Part shown: in pieces, positions 43,220 through 52,946 of the stretch
Numbering within the stretch: the first letter of the stretch is position 1
How the letters are laid out: every line of letters starts with the position of its first letter
NCBI RefSeq assembly: GCF_905220705.1
Contig: NZ_CAJNAT010000023.1
Span: forward strand, 62,001-126,000
Length of the DNA: 64,000 nt
DNA from: Paraburkholderia domus
GTDB lineage: Bacteria; Pseudomonadota; Gammaproteobacteria; Burkholderiales; Burkholderiaceae
Direction: 5' to 3'
Notes under the pieces: generated by a model
What the model was told of the DNA's origin: nothing
Databases searched by the model: none
The model's input: only the letters and a program-made list of their open reading frames with translations
Program-made: the position numbers and the translations under genes

Positions 43220-44635
43220 CTAGATCGCGCCCTGCCCGACTCGCTCGATGAAGCGCCACAACGCGTCATCGGTCGAGTACGGCGCGTTGAAACGGAACCA
43301 GGCGCTCGGGGCATCGTCGGGACGGAAGTAGGAGCCCGGCGCGAGCCAGATGCCGTGCGCGAGCGCTGCCGTCGCTACTTCACCCGCGCGCTCGGCTTCA
43401 ATCGGCAGGCGAGCCCACAGGAACAGGCCGGCTCGCGGCCGATGAAACAGTTCGAGGCCGAGCGAATCGAGCCGCTCTTCGACGGTCGCATGCGCGAGCT
43501 TGAGCCGCTCGTTCACGGCTTCTACGTGACGCGCATAGCGTCCTTCGAGCAACACCTTGTCGACGATCCGCTCGATCGCTTCCGACGAGGTCAATCCCAC
43601 CGCCATCTTCGTGCGCGCCAATTCGCGCAACACCGCCCGCTCGGCGACCACGTAGCCGCAGCGCAGCCCCGGCGTCACCGTCTTCGAAAAACCGCCGACG
43701 TAGAGCACGCGCTGCAAGCCTTCCATTGCGGCAAACAAAGGCGCGCCGGGCAGCGCCAGTTCGCGGCTGACATCGTCTTCGATCACCCACATGCGCTGAC
43801 GCTCCGCGATCTGCAATAGACGGAACGCCGCCGACATGCCGAAAGTCGCGCCGGTCGGATTCTGCAGCGTGGTGTTGACGAAAATCGCCTTCGGCTTGTG
43901 CTGCGCGACCAGCGCTTCGAGCACGTCGGTATCGACGCCGGCCGGTGTGCGCGGCACCCCATGCACCACCAGCCCCGCCAGCTTGAGAATCTGCAGCAGA
44001 TTGCAGTAGCCAGGATCTTCGACGATGACGGCGTCGCCCGCGCGCAGCAGCGTGCGGACGATCAGATCCAGCCCTTGCGTTGCGCCCTGCGTGAGCAGTA
44101 CGTTGGAGACGTCGACCGGCAAACCGCGCCGGTCGAGTTGCTCGGCGATCCGCTCGCGCAGCGGTGCGAAGCCGTACGGATGCCCGTAGTCACCGAGGCG
44201 CGCGGCCGGCACTCGGCTCATCGCACGCAGCGCATGCTGCAACCCCGTCTCGTTGATCCACTCGTTCGGCAGCCAGCCGCCGCCCGCCTTGATCGGCACC
44301 GAATGGTCGGCGAACACGTCGGACAAGAGCCAGGTCGCGGTCAGGCTCGGCGGCTGCCAGTCGGTCGGCGCGACCCGCGCTGACTGCGCGCGCGCCGCCA
44401 CGCGATAACCGGATCCACGCCGCGCCACCACAAGACCCATCGAAACAAGACGGTTGTAGGCCTCGGTGACCGTGAAGGTGCTCAGTTCGTGGCTTTGCGC
44501 CAACTGCCGCACCGACGGCAACAGCGCGCCGGCACGCAGCGACTGCGCCTCGATAGCGCGCGCAAAGCCCTGCACTACCTGCTCGACGAGCGTGGGAGCG
44601 GCGCGTCGGTCGCGCTCAAGTTGTAGTTCGATCAT
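43220..44635 (-). CDS. MocR-type (GntR/aminotransferase fusion) transcriptional regulator
   Basis: 471 residues from MIELQLERDRRAAPTLVEQV. GntR winged helix at 1-75 (LLPSVRQLAQSHELSTFTVT), linker, then a fold-type I aminotransferase domain with the PLP Lys in YVGGFSKTVTPGLRCGYV and DPGYCNLLQILKLAG. Transcribed divergently from the omega-aminotransferase, with direct and inverted ACAGTT half-sites between. It likely activates or represses that gene in response to an amine or beta-amino acid bound to PLP. Confidence 0.92.
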   Translation of the reverse strand: MIELQLERDRRAAPTLVEQVVQGFARAIEAQSLRAGALLPSVRQLAQSHELSTFTVTEAYNRLVSMGLVVARRGSGYRVAARAQSARVAPTDWQPPSLTATWLLSDVFADHSVPIKAGGGWLPNEWINETGLQHALRAMSRVPAARLGDYGHPYGFAPLRERIAEQLDRRGLPVDVSNVLLTQGATQGLDLIVRTLLRAGDAVIVEDPGYCNLLQILKLAGLVVHGVPRTPAGVDTDVLEALVAQHKPKAIFVNTTLQNPTGATFGMSAAFRLLQIAERQRMWVIEDDVSRELALPGAPLFAAMEGLQRVLYVGGFSKTVTPGLRCGYVVAERAVLRELARTKMAVGLTSSEAIERIVDKVLLEGRYARHVEAVNERLKLAHATVEERLDSLGLELFHRPRAGLFLWARLPIEAERAGEVATAALAHGIWLAPGSYFRPDDAPSAWFRFNAPYSTDDALWRFIERVGQGAI

Positions 44636-44655
44636 GGTCAGGACGAGGAGTCGGC

Positions 44656-44706
44656 ACAGTTGACGCAATTTCACCAGCACAGTTAGCACCACACTGAGTC
44701 AACTGT
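44656..44706. promoter_or_regulatory. Candidate MocR binding sites
   Basis: ACAGTTGAC at 44656-44664 and its exact inverse GTCAACTGT at 44698-44706, with a further ACAGTT at 44679-44684 in direct orientation 23 bp from the first. Direct plus inverted half-sites are the usual layout for MocR regulators. Confidence 0.6.
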
Positions 44707-44764
44707 TTATGCCGCCATTAAACCGCGGACGCTACAGTTTCGCTACCACTTCGAGGAGAAAACC

Positions 44765-46093
44765 ATGACTTCGCGCCCCGTCATCGACGACCTGTCGTCT
44801 TTCTGGATGCCCTTCACCGCCAACCGTCAGTTCAAGGCCGCGCCGCGCCTGCTGGAATCGGCCAAGGGTATGTACTACCGCACCACGGACGGGCGTGAAG
44901 TGCTCGACGGCTGCGCCGGCCTCTGGTGCGTGAACGCCGGCCACGGCCGCGACGAAATCGTCGCCGCGATCACCCAGCAACTGTCCACGCTCGATTTCGC
45001 GCCGACCTTCCAGATGGGCCACCCGTTGGCATTCGAAGCGGCCACGAAAGTCGCCGAATTGATGCCGGACGGCCTCGACCGCATCTTCTTCACGAACTCC
45101 GGCTCGGAATCGGTCGACACCGCCCTGAAAATCGCGCTGGCGTATCACCGTTCGCGCGGCGAAGGCCAGCGTACGCGTCTGATCGGCCGCGAGCGCGGCT
45201 ATCACGGCGTGGGCTTCGGCGGCATCTCGGTCGGCGGCATCGCACCGAACCGCAAGACGTTCTCCGGCGCGCTGCTGCCGGCGGTCGATCATCTGCCGCA
45301 CACGCATAACCTCGAACACAACGCGTTTACGAAGGGCCAGCCCGCCTGGGGCGCGCATCTCGCCGACGAACTCGAGCGCATCGTCGCGCTGCACGACGCG
45401 TCGACGATCGCCGCCGTGATCGTCGAACCGGTGGCCGGCTCGACGGGCGTGCTGATTCCGCCGCAAGGCTATCTGCAGAAGCTGCGTGAGATCTGCACGA
45501 AGCACGGCATCCTGCTGATTTTCGACGAAGTGATTACCGCTTTCGGCCGCATCGGCAAGGCGACGGCGAGCGAATACTTCGGCGTGACGCCGGACCTGAT
45601 CACGATGGCCAAGGCCATCAACAACGCTGCGATCCCGATGGGCGCAGTGGCCGCCAGCCGCACGATCCACGACACGATTGTCAACAGCGGCGCACAGGGC
45701 GCGATCGAGCTGTTCCACGGCTACACGTATACGGCCCACCCGGCTGCGGCCGCTGCCGCGGTTGCGACGCTCGATCTGTATCGCCGCGAAGGCCTGTTCG
45801 AGCGCGCGGCGACGATGGCGCCGAAGTTCGAAGCCGCCGCCCACTCGCTGCGCGGCGCGAAGCATGTGAAGGACGTTCGCAACCTCGGCATGATTGCCGG
45901 GGTCGAACTCGAGTCGCGCGACGGCGCGCCGGGCGCGCGTGCTTACGAAGCGTTCGTGAAGTGCTTCGAGGCGGGCGTGCTGGTGCGCTTTACCGGCGAC
46001 ATCCTCGCGTTCTCGCCGCCGCTCATCATCGACGAAGAGCAGATTGCGCACATCTTCAAGACCGTGGGCGACGTGCTGGCGACGGTGCAGTAA
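44765..46093 (+). CDS. Class III omega-aminotransferase (beta-alanine:pyruvate type)
   Basis: 442 residues, start preceded by CGAGGAG. Fold-type I class III: N-terminal DDLSSFWMPFTANRQFKAAP, PLP-phosphate loop NSGSESVDTALK, Asp254 in IFDEV for the pyridine nitrogen and PLP Lys283 in TMAKAINNAAIPMG. High similarity in remembered motifs to beta-alanine:pyruvate transaminases, which give malonate semialdehyde and alanine. The usual partner, a methylmalonate-semialdehyde dehydrogenase, is not downstream. MocR-controlled by inference. Confidence 0.92.
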   Translation: MTSRPVIDDLSSFWMPFTANRQFKAAPRLLESAKGMYYRTTDGREVLDGCAGLWCVNAGHGRDEIVAAITQQLSTLDFAPTFQMGHPLAFEAATKVAELMPDGLDRIFFTNSGSESVDTALKIALAYHRSRGEGQRTRLIGRERGYHGVGFGGISVGGIAPNRKTFSGALLPAVDHLPHTHNLEHNAFTKGQPAWGAHLADELERIVALHDASTIAAVIVEPVAGSTGVLIPPQGYLQKLREICTKHGILLIFDEVITAFGRIGKATASEYFGVTPDLITMAKAINNAAIPMGAVAASRTIHDTIVNSGAQGAIELFHGYTYTAHPAAAAAAVATLDLYRREGLFERAATMAPKFEAAAHSLRGAKHVKDVRNLGMIAGVELESRDGAPGARAYEAFVKCFEAGVLVRFTGDILAFSPPLIIDEEQIAHIFKTVGDVLATVQ

Positions 46094-46102
46094 AACTGTC
46101 GG

Positions 46103-46139
46103 AAAAATGCGGCGTGCATCGATTATGCGCACCGCATTT
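46103..46139 (+). terminator. Terminator after the omega-aminotransferase gene
   Basis: AAATGCGG and CCGCATTT form an 8-bp stem, extended by GTGCAT/ATGCGC with mismatches, 12 nt past the stop. The 3' arm ends in TTT only. Confidence 0.5.
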
Positions 46140-46230
46140 CCACCCACGCGAATGGAGCGGCAGCGCCCGCCGTCCCGCTCGCGCGTGGTCAGCGTGCGCC
46201 GCGCTCAGTTTCCTGCGCCCCTCTTGAGCG

Positions 46231-46761
46231 CTAGCGTTGGTGATGCGAGCGCGAGGCCCTCGTGTGCGCGGCCTTCTTCGCTGCGGCCGAGCGGCCTGAA
46301 GCTCCCTTCGTCGCAGCGGCCTTTTTCGCTGCTGCCGAGCGGCTGGCCGCCGGACGCTTGGCCGCTGCCGACTTCGCCTGCTTCGACATTGCGGTGCGCG
46401 ATACACCGGCGGTGCTTTCACGCTTCAACGCATTGGTTGCGGCGCGCGAGCGCTTAGCTGTCGACTCGCTGCTCGTACTCTTCTTTGCCGTGCTCTTGTG
46501 TTGGCCCGCGGCATTGTCCTCCTCCGCTTTCTTCCGCATTGCCTCGCTCGCTGCGCCCTTCTTCGGCGACTTCACGGCAACGCCTGCGCGACGCGCTTCC
46601 GACAGGCCGATTGCAATCGCCTGCTTGGCCGATCTGACGCCGTGCTTGCCGGCGCGCACCTTATCGACCTGTTCCTTGACGAATTCCCCGGCCTGGGTAC
46701 TCGGTGCCTTGCCGGCACGCTTGTCGGCTTGGGCTCGCTTGATCGTTTTCTGTTCGGGCAT
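46231..46761 (-). CDS. DUF6496 / histone-like Ala-Lys-rich protein
   Basis: 176 residues, with CCGGAG before the ATG. The N-terminal half carries KHGVRSAKQAIAIGLSEARR, the DUF6496 signature. The C-terminal half is a basic repeat region (AAAKRPAASRSAAAKKAAAT and on), ending in RASRSHHQR. Probably a DNA-associated protein. It resembles the C-terminal low-complexity region of the histone-like protein at 7.5 kb but has a different ordered domain. Confidence 0.8.
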   Translation of the reverse strand: MPEQKTIKRAQADKRAGKAPSTQAGEFVKEQVDKVRAGKHGVRSAKQAIAIGLSEARRAGVAVKSPKKGAASEAMRKKAEEDNAAGQHKSTAKKSTSSESTAKRSRAATNALKRESTAGVSRTAMSKQAKSAAAKRPAASRSAAAKKAAATKGASGRSAAAKKAAHTRASRSHHQR

Positions 46762-47056
46762 GACGGTTCTCCGGATAGCTGTTGGCTTTGTGCATGCAGC
46801 AACGCGTGTGCCGGAGGTGTTCGTCGCGAGGGCGGACGTGGCCAGATAGGCCGTCTACCAGCGATGTCGGCATTCTTTTTGATGTGGCGCGGGCGTTTGC
46901 GAGGGCACTGCCGATGGCATGGCCGAACTTCAGGCGCGCTCGTTGCGGCGCAGCGAAACTTCAGGAAATTGCCCTACAACGCTCGCGCCGGGCGTGTGGA
47001 CGGCGTATGGTGATGGCAAGGGTTGGCGCCGTGGTCCGACCTGACGGGAGACGTCC

Positions 47057-47308
47057 ATGAAGATACCTACCGTTCGCGCGGGCGCGCATATCGAAGGCGT
47101 GCATTGGATTGCCGAATACGCCGAAGACGTTCACGAGATTCGCGTGTTTCGCGAAGGCCAGGAAGTGGATGTGCATAATGCGCCGTCCACGTTGTTTGGC
47201 GATGAGGAGAATTCGGGGTCGAAGAGTACTGCGGATCATCGGGCTGTTGAAGCCGCTGTGCTGGCTTATTTGAGGCGGTTTGTGATTGAGCATGATGCGG
47301 AGGAGTAG
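47057..47308 (+). CDS. Conserved hypothetical protein, 83 residues
   Basis: MKIPTVRAGAHIEGVHWIAE, an acidic protein with no membrane helix or known motif. Composition and codon use are typical of real genes in this window, and a GGGAG site lies 10 nt before the ATG. No family recognised with certainty. It ends just before the inverted-repeat element. Confidence 0.65.
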   Translation: MKIPTVRAGAHIEGVHWIAEYAEDVHEIRVFREGQEVDVHNAPSTLFGDEENSGSKSTADHRAVEAAVLAYLRRFVIEHDAEE

Positions 47309-47980
47309 GTTTTTTTGCCTGCGTGGCGCTTGTTGTCTGTGCGCCTGGGGTGTTGGCCTTTCCTTGATTTGTTATTGGTTTATTAGCGTTGCCCCTGTGC
47401 GGGGCAGGCACCTACTTTTCTTTGCCTGCTGCAAAGAAAAGTAGGCAAAAGAAAGCAGCTCAAACCGCCAGCTCATAAGTGGGTCCCCCGCACAGTTACG
47501 GTAGTGGTGCATCTGGAATCGGTGCCCTCGCACCTTCAGCATTAGTGACAAGGGGCTCATCAGCGCCCACTCCGCACTGCGTGCGTCGCGGACGGGTCTG
47601 CGAGGGAAACCAGGGGGCTTCGCTTGCCGGCGGTGGGGGCCAGGCGAAGCGCCGAATGGAGCGCGAGCGCGAACCGTAGTGCCCGGTTTTATGAAATGCC
47701 CGTCGGCGCGCGCAGCGCCGTCGGAAGTATGACTGCCTTGTCACTCACGCCGAATGTGCGAGGACACCGATTCCAGATGTTCCACTACCGTGGCTGTGCG
47801 GGGGACCCACTTAAGAATTAGCGGTTTGAGCTGCTTTCTCTTGCCTACTTCTCTTTGCAGCAGCAAAGAGAAGTAGGTGCCGCCCCGCACAGGGGCAACG
47901 CTAATAAACCAATAACAAATCAAGGAAAGGCCAACACCCCAGGCGCACAGACAACAAGCGCCGAGCAGGCAAAAACCGCA
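47309..47980. repeat. Large inverted-repeat element
   Basis: Two arms of about 240 bases, at roughly 47311-47555 and 47740-47975, are inverted copies of each other with scattered differences, around a 180-base centre. Each arm contains a 15-bp hairpin: 47411-47445 and 47844-47877, both CCTACTT-N-TCTTTGC. The pair at N is T-A in the left copy and C-G in the right, a compensating change. No transposase is present. It follows the 83-residue gene and covers the 3' end of the transporter operon. Confidence 0.75.
47411..47445. repeat. Hairpin in left arm of the inverted-repeat element
   Basis: Stem CCTACTTTTCTTTGC with GCAAAGAAAAGTAGG and a 5-nt loop. The right-arm partner (47844-47877) has C-G in place of the T-A pair at stem position 8, so the fold is kept while the sequence changes. 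Confidence 0.7.
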
Positions 47981-47982
47981 CT

Positions 47983-49191
47983 TTATTCAGCAGGCCTCAA
48001 CTTCTGAACCTCCGCATCAGACGGCTGCACACTAGCGCCGTCAATATACCGATAGGAAGTCATCACACCCTTGCCGTCCTTGAGGCCAGTCACACCAACA
48101 AAGGCCCCCATCGTCGACTGATTGTCCTGAGCCCGATAAGTAATCGGCCCGAAGGGCGTCTCCACCCCAAGTCCCTTGAACGCAGCAGCGAGCTTATCCG
48201 GATCCGTAGACCCTGCCTTCTTGATCCCAGCCGCAATCGACATCAACGCCGAATACCCAACCACCGATCCAAGCCGCGGATAGTCGTGATACTTCGCCTG
48301 GTACGCATCGACAAACTTCTTGTTCGCCGCCGTATCGATCGAATACCACGGGTAGCCCGTCACGATCCAGCCAGTCGGCGCCTCCGCCCCCAACGGATCG
48401 AGATAATCCGGCTCGCCCGTCAACAACGAGACCACGCTGCGGTCCTTGAACAAACCGCGCGTATTGCCCTCGCGCACAAACTTGCCAAGATCGGCGCCGA
48501 ACAGCACGTTGAAAATCGCATCCGGCTTCGCGTCGGCAATCGCCTGCGATACTGCGCCCGCATCGACATTGCCCAGCGGCGTCGCCTGTTCGGCAACAAA
48601 CTGCACGTCGGGTTGCGCCGCCATCATCAGCTTCTTGAACGTCGCCACCGCCGATTGTCCGTACTCGTAGTTCGGATACACGAGCGCCCAGCGCTTCTTC
48701 TTCAGCTTCACCGCCTCCGGCACCAGCATCGCCACCTGCATATACGTCGAAGGACGCAGACGGTACGTGTATTTGTTGCCATCCGCCCAAACGATCTTGT
48801 CAGTCAACGGCTCGGCCGCGAGGAAGAAAATCTTCTTCTGCTTCGCGAAGTCGGTCAGCGCAAGACCTGTGTTCGACAGGAAACCGCCGAATAGCAGTTG
48901 CACCTGCTCGCGTGCAATCAACTCCTGCGCGACGCGGATCGTGTCGCCCGGATTGCCGTTGTCATCGCGCGACACCACTTCGAGCTGTTTGCCAAGCACG
49001 CCGCCCGACGCATTCACCTGCTCAAGCGCGAGATTCCAGCCGTTCTTGTAAGGCCCGAGAAAGGCGGGCTGCGCCTTATAGCTGTTGATTTCGCCGATCT
49101 TGATGGTCTGCTGTGCGCTCGCGCCAAAGGCAGCAAGCGACAGAACCGTTGAAACCGTAAGGCGAGAGATCCATCCTGCGCGCGGGGTCAT
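47983..49191 (-). CDS. Branched-chain-type ABC transporter substrate-binding protein
   Basis: 402 residues from MTPRAGWISRLTVSTVLSLA, with ACGGAG before it. Signal peptide ending ASAQ. Mature protein is a Leu/Ile/Val-binding-protein-like fold (QTIKIGEINSYKAQPAFLGP, YPNYEYGQSAVATFKKLM). It closes the nicotinate-type operon 143 nt after the hydroxylase large subunit and completes the LivHM/G/F importer in the same operon. The substrate is probably a pyridine carboxylate or related ring acid (inference from neighbours). Confidence 0.88.
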   Translation of the reverse strand: MTPRAGWISRLTVSTVLSLAAFGASAQQTIKIGEINSYKAQPAFLGPYKNGWNLALEQVNASGGVLGKQLEVVSRDDNGNPGDTIRVAQELIAREQVQLLFGGFLSNTGLALTDFAKQKKIFFLAAEPLTDKIVWADGNKYTYRLRPSTYMQVAMLVPEAVKLKKKRWALVYPNYEYGQSAVATFKKLMMAAQPDVQFVAEQATPLGNVDAGAVSQAIADAKPDAIFNVLFGADLGKFVREGNTRGLFKDRSVVSLLTGEPDYLDPLGAEAPTGWIVTGYPWYSIDTAANKKFVDAYQAKYHDYPRLGSVVGYSALMSIAAGIKKAGSTDPDKLAAAFKGLGVETPFGPITYRAQDNQSTMGAFVGVTGLKDGKGVMTSYRYIDGASVQPSDAEVQKLRPAE

Positions 49192-49334
49192 GCGTTTCTC
49201 CGTTATCAAAAGGATTGCGGGAATGCGGTCGTTCTTATCAAGCGTTCAAGCGTCTCGCGGTTCGTTCAGCGAGCCGTGTTGCGAGTGGTCCTGCGAGTGA
49301 TGCTGCAAACCGTGCTGCAATGCGATTGGCGATT

Positions 49335-52300
49335 TCACTCTGCCCGCGGCGTCGCGCGGATTCTGGCGACGCTCGCCGTGACGTCCTGCCATGCCGGCTT
49401 GCCGCCGGCAAATTGCTGACGCAGGTATGACACGAGCTCGGCGACCTGGGCATCATTGAAACTGTCCCGGTAAGCCGGCATCGTACCGAGTTCGGGGCGC
49501 GCAGGCGAGCCGATACCATCGAGAATCACGCGAATCAGATTATCAGGCGTCGTGCTGTGCAGATTCGTGTTAAGCGCCAGTGACGGATGCGCACCGAACA
49601 ATTGCGGCCCGCTGCCAGTGTGATGGCAGGCAGCACACGCGCCGTCGAAGAGACGTGCACCGAGGCCTGTTGTCGTAGTCGTAATGGTGCTGGCCTGCTC
49701 GTATTGACGCGCCATCGCCGCAGGATCCGCGTTGGGTTCCTGGGGATTCAAAGACGCCAGATACGTGGCCATCGCGCGAATGTCGCTGTCGGGCAGCGCC
49801 GCCAGATCGCTGACGACGGGCGCCATTGGCCCGGCCGCGACACCATGCAGCGGCGCGTGACCGTAGCGCAAATAGCTGAACAATTCGTCTTCGCTCCAGG
49901 GCACGGGTGCGTTGGAAAGCGTCGACAACGCGGGCGCCTCCCACCCTTCCGCCATACCGCCGCCCATGAATGCGGTACCGGTTTTCTCGGCGCCGAATGC
50001 ATTGCGCGGGGTATGGCATGCGCTGCAATGGCCGAGGCCGTTCACGAGATACGCCCCCCGATTCCATTGCTCACTTTGCGTCGCGCTGGCGGTGAACGTA
50101 TTGCGTCCGAGGAAGAGCCCGTTCCATGCGGCCATCAACGGACGCACGCTGAACGGATAGGCCAGCTTCGTTTCCGGCGGCCTGGAACGCACCGGTGTTT
50201 GCGCCATCAGGTACGCGTAGAGCGCTTTCAGATCGTCGTCGGACGTGTTCCTGAACGACGTGTAGGGAAACACAGGATACAGACGATGCCCGTCGCGGCT
50301 AATACCCTGGCGCATCGCCCGCACGAATGCTTCGAGCGACCATGTGCCGATGCCCGTCTGTCCATCGGGCGTGATGTTGGTGCTGTAGACGGTGCCGAAC
50401 GGCGTATCGAGCGGTTTGCCGCCCGCATTCGGTACGCCGTTTTGCGCGGTATGGCAAACCGCGCAATTGCCCAGCGACGCCAGCAGTTTGCCGCGCGCCA
50501 CCAGATCGGGCGCGAACGCGCTCGCAAGCGGTGGCGTGATCGGTGCAATGGCTTGTGGCGTCAAAGCCAACGCGCCTAGCCAGCCGGCCGCACCCGCGGC
50601 GAAAACGCCGAGAAAGCCGAGCCGCCAGCGCCTCTTTTTGCGCGCCGCCGCTTCTTCCGCTTGCGCATCGGCGAGCGCGGCGCGAATCGTCTCCGGCGTG
50701 AACGGCGGCCTGCGAAAACGCACACCTGTCGCGTCATACAGCGCGTTGGCAATCGCCGCGGCGCCAGGCAGCGACGCCGATTCGCCAGTGCCCATCGGTG
50801 GCTCGCCGTGACGCGGCATCATCACTACTTCGATCACCGGCACTTCACGGAACGTCAGGATCGGATACGCGCCCCACTCCTGACTCGTGACCGCGTTCTC
50901 GCCGAACGTCACGCGCTCTTTCAGAGCACGGCTGGTCGCCTGAATCACATTGCCGTGAATTTGATGACGTACGCCGTCAGGATTCACCATCGTGCCGGTG
51001 TCCTGGCCGACCACCACGCGCGTCACGGCAAGCTCGCCACTTCTGCGGTTGACCTCGACGTCGGCCACCCACGCGGACCATGCGGCGCCGAAGCCGGGAA
51101 ATTTGCTGTGCACGTAACGGGCGTAGGCGAAGCCTCTTCCGCGCAGAATATCGCCCTCATCCTCAGCATCCTTCAATGCAATATTGCGAGGCTCCCAGCC
51201 CGCTTTCTCAGCCACTGCCTTGACGAGATCGATCGCACGCGGGTCAGTGAGATGCTTCAGCCGAAACTCAATGGGATCGACGCCCGCTTCCGCCGCGAGT
51301 TCGTCGATGAAGGACTCGTGCGCGAAGGTGTTCGGCAACGCCGACACGCCCCGTAACCACGATGCGCGCACGATCGGCGGCGTGTCGTCGCAGACAATGC
51401 GCATGGTCCGGTAGTCGTACGGCGGTACGGACGTGCGGTCGCCCATTTCGAATACTTGCGGCTGCGCAGAGATGGTGTCGGTGAGCAGCAGCGCTAACGT
51501 GGGGGCGTCGTTCGATGGATAGCGCGTTGTGAAATCGTACGCCGCGAGCTCGCCCTCCACGCCTAAAGCGCCTCGCACATCCATCAATTGCGCGGCGCCC
51601 TTGGGCTCCCATGCATGCTCGTCTTCGCGCGATAGTTGCACGCGCACTGGACTGCCGGTTGCGCGCGATAGCAGTGCAGCGTCGGCGGCGACATCGTCCG
51701 CGCAATTGCGGCCATAGCACCCCGCCGCCTCCATACGCACGATTTCGATGTGTGCTTCATCCAGTGCCATCAGCAAGGCGAGATCGGCACGCAACGAATG
51801 CGGATTCTGCGTGCCCGACCAGACTTTCAGTTTCGCATCCCGGTAGTCGGCCACTGCGCACGACGGCCCGATCGACGCATGCATCTGAAACGGCCATACG
51901 TAGGTGCGTTCCAGCGTTCGAGCAGGGTCTTGCGCGAGTGCGGCGTCGATATCGCCCTCGATCACCAGATCGCGTCGTTTGGCCGGATTGGCTCTTAGCG
52001 CGGCTTCCACCTCCTCGCTGGTCTCGAGCGGCGGCAAACCCTCCACGGCTTTCCACTGCACATTCAAGCGCTTCACCGCCTGCTGTGCGATCTCTTCGCG
52101 CTCAGCCACGATGCCGACGAAATCGCGAATCACCACCACCTTGACGATGCCGGGCAAATCGCTGATCGAAGCTTCATCGACATGCAGCAGACTGTTGCCC
52201 ATGAAGTCGCCCTGCGCCACACCGGCATACGGTGGACGGACGACGCGCCCGTGCAGCATGCCCGGCACACGTACGTCATGCACAAAGCTCAATTCCGCGG

Positions 52301-52946
52301 TTGCTTTGCCCGGGATATCGACGCGCGGCGCGCTCCTGCCGACAATCCTGTATGCGTCTGGCGATTTCAAAGGAGCATCGGTGGAGAGCGTCAATTCGAT
52401 GCGCCGCCCGGTGATCAATTCACCGTAGCTAATGCTTTTTTCCGTCCCGCCGTCTCGCGCAAAAACCACGCCGTCTCGCACATCGAGTTGCCCTGCGCTT
52501 ACGTTCAATCGCACCGCCGCTTCCGCCAGCAGAAATTGGCGCGCTTGCGCCGCTGCATGCCGTAACGGCACTGCCGATATCTGAATCGTTGCGCTTGCAA
52601 TCGTCGGCCCTTGATTCGGCGCTTCACTGGTGTGGCCGAGCACGACCGACACGCGCGTCAACGGCACATCCAGTTCCTCCGCGACGATCTGCGCGAGCGC
52701 CGTGCCGATGCCGGTTCCGAGATCGACGTGACCGTTGAACGCCACCACCCCACCGTCGTCGCGCACCACGAGAAACATGTCCGCCTCGGTCGGCACAAAC
52801 GACGAGCGCGATCCCGGCTGACCGATCGCCGGCGTCACCGGCGCTTGCGGCGGCCGCGTGATGATGAGCACATTCTGCGCGTCATAGAGCTGCTGCCGCG
52901 ACTGCGGCGCGGAACGTCGATCGACGCTGAAATCCGGCCCCGTCAT
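49335..52946 (-). CDS. nicB: NicB-type molybdenum hydroxylase large subunit fused to three cytochrome c domains
   Basis: 1203 residues. The first 730 form a xanthine-dehydrogenase-family molybdopterin domain (GHVDLGTGIGTALAQIVAEE, ASWLRGVSALPNTFAHESFI, MGTGESASLPGAAAIANALY). A single membrane helix near 775-800 leads to three cytochrome c domains with CAVCH at 828, CSACH at 974 and CAACH at 1104. This layout is that of nicotinate dehydrogenase NicB, which hydroxylates nicotinate at C6 and passes electrons to cytochrome c. The start overlaps the nicA stop by 4 nt. Confidence 0.88.
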   Translation of the reverse strand: MTGPDFSVDRRSAPQSRQQLYDAQNVLIITRPPQAPVTPAIGQPGSRSSFVPTEADMFLVVRDDGGVVAFNGHVDLGTGIGTALAQIVAEELDVPLTRVSVVLGHTSEAPNQGPTIASATIQISAVPLRHAAAQARQFLLAEAAVRLNVSAGQLDVRDGVVFARDGGTEKSISYGELITGRRIELTLSTDAPLKSPDAYRIVGRSAPRVDIPGKATAELSFVHDVRVPGMLHGRVVRPPYAGVAQGDFMGNSLLHVDEASISDLPGIVKVVVIRDFVGIVAEREEIAQQAVKRLNVQWKAVEGLPPLETSEEVEAALRANPAKRRDLVIEGDIDAALAQDPARTLERTYVWPFQMHASIGPSCAVADYRDAKLKVWSGTQNPHSLRADLALLMALDEAHIEIVRMEAAGCYGRNCADDVAADAALLSRATGSPVRVQLSREDEHAWEPKGAAQLMDVRGALGVEGELAAYDFTTRYPSNDAPTLALLLTDTISAQPQVFEMGDRTSVPPYDYRTMRIVCDDTPPIVRASWLRGVSALPNTFAHESFIDELAAEAGVDPIEFRLKHLTDPRAIDLVKAVAEKAGWEPRNIALKDAEDEGDILRGRGFAYARYVHSKFPGFGAAWSAWVADVEVNRRSGELAVTRVVVGQDTGTMVNPDGVRHQIHGNVIQATSRALKERVTFGENAVTSQEWGAYPILTFREVPVIEVVMMPRHGEPPMGTGESASLPGAAAIANALYDATGVRFRRPPFTPETIRAALADAQAEEAAARKKRRWRLGFLGVFAAGAAGWLGALALTPQAIAPITPPLASAFAPDLVARGKLLASLGNCAVCHTAQNGVPNAGGKPLDTPFGTVYSTNITPDGQTGIGTWSLEAFVRAMRQGISRDGHRLYPVFPYTSFRNTSDDDLKALYAYLMAQTPVRSRPPETKLAYPFSVRPLMAAWNGLFLGRNTFTASATQSEQWNRGAYLVNGLGHCSACHTPRNAFGAEKTGTAFMGGGMAEGWEAPALSTLSNAPVPWSEDELFSYLRYGHAPLHGVAAGPMAPVVSDLAALPDSDIRAMATYLASLNPQEPNADPAAMARQYEQASTITTTTTGLGARLFDGACAACHHTGSGPQLFGAHPSLALNTNLHSTTPDNLIRVILDGIGSPARPELGTMPAYRDSFNDAQVAELVSYLRQQFAGGKPAWQDVTASVARIRATPRAE

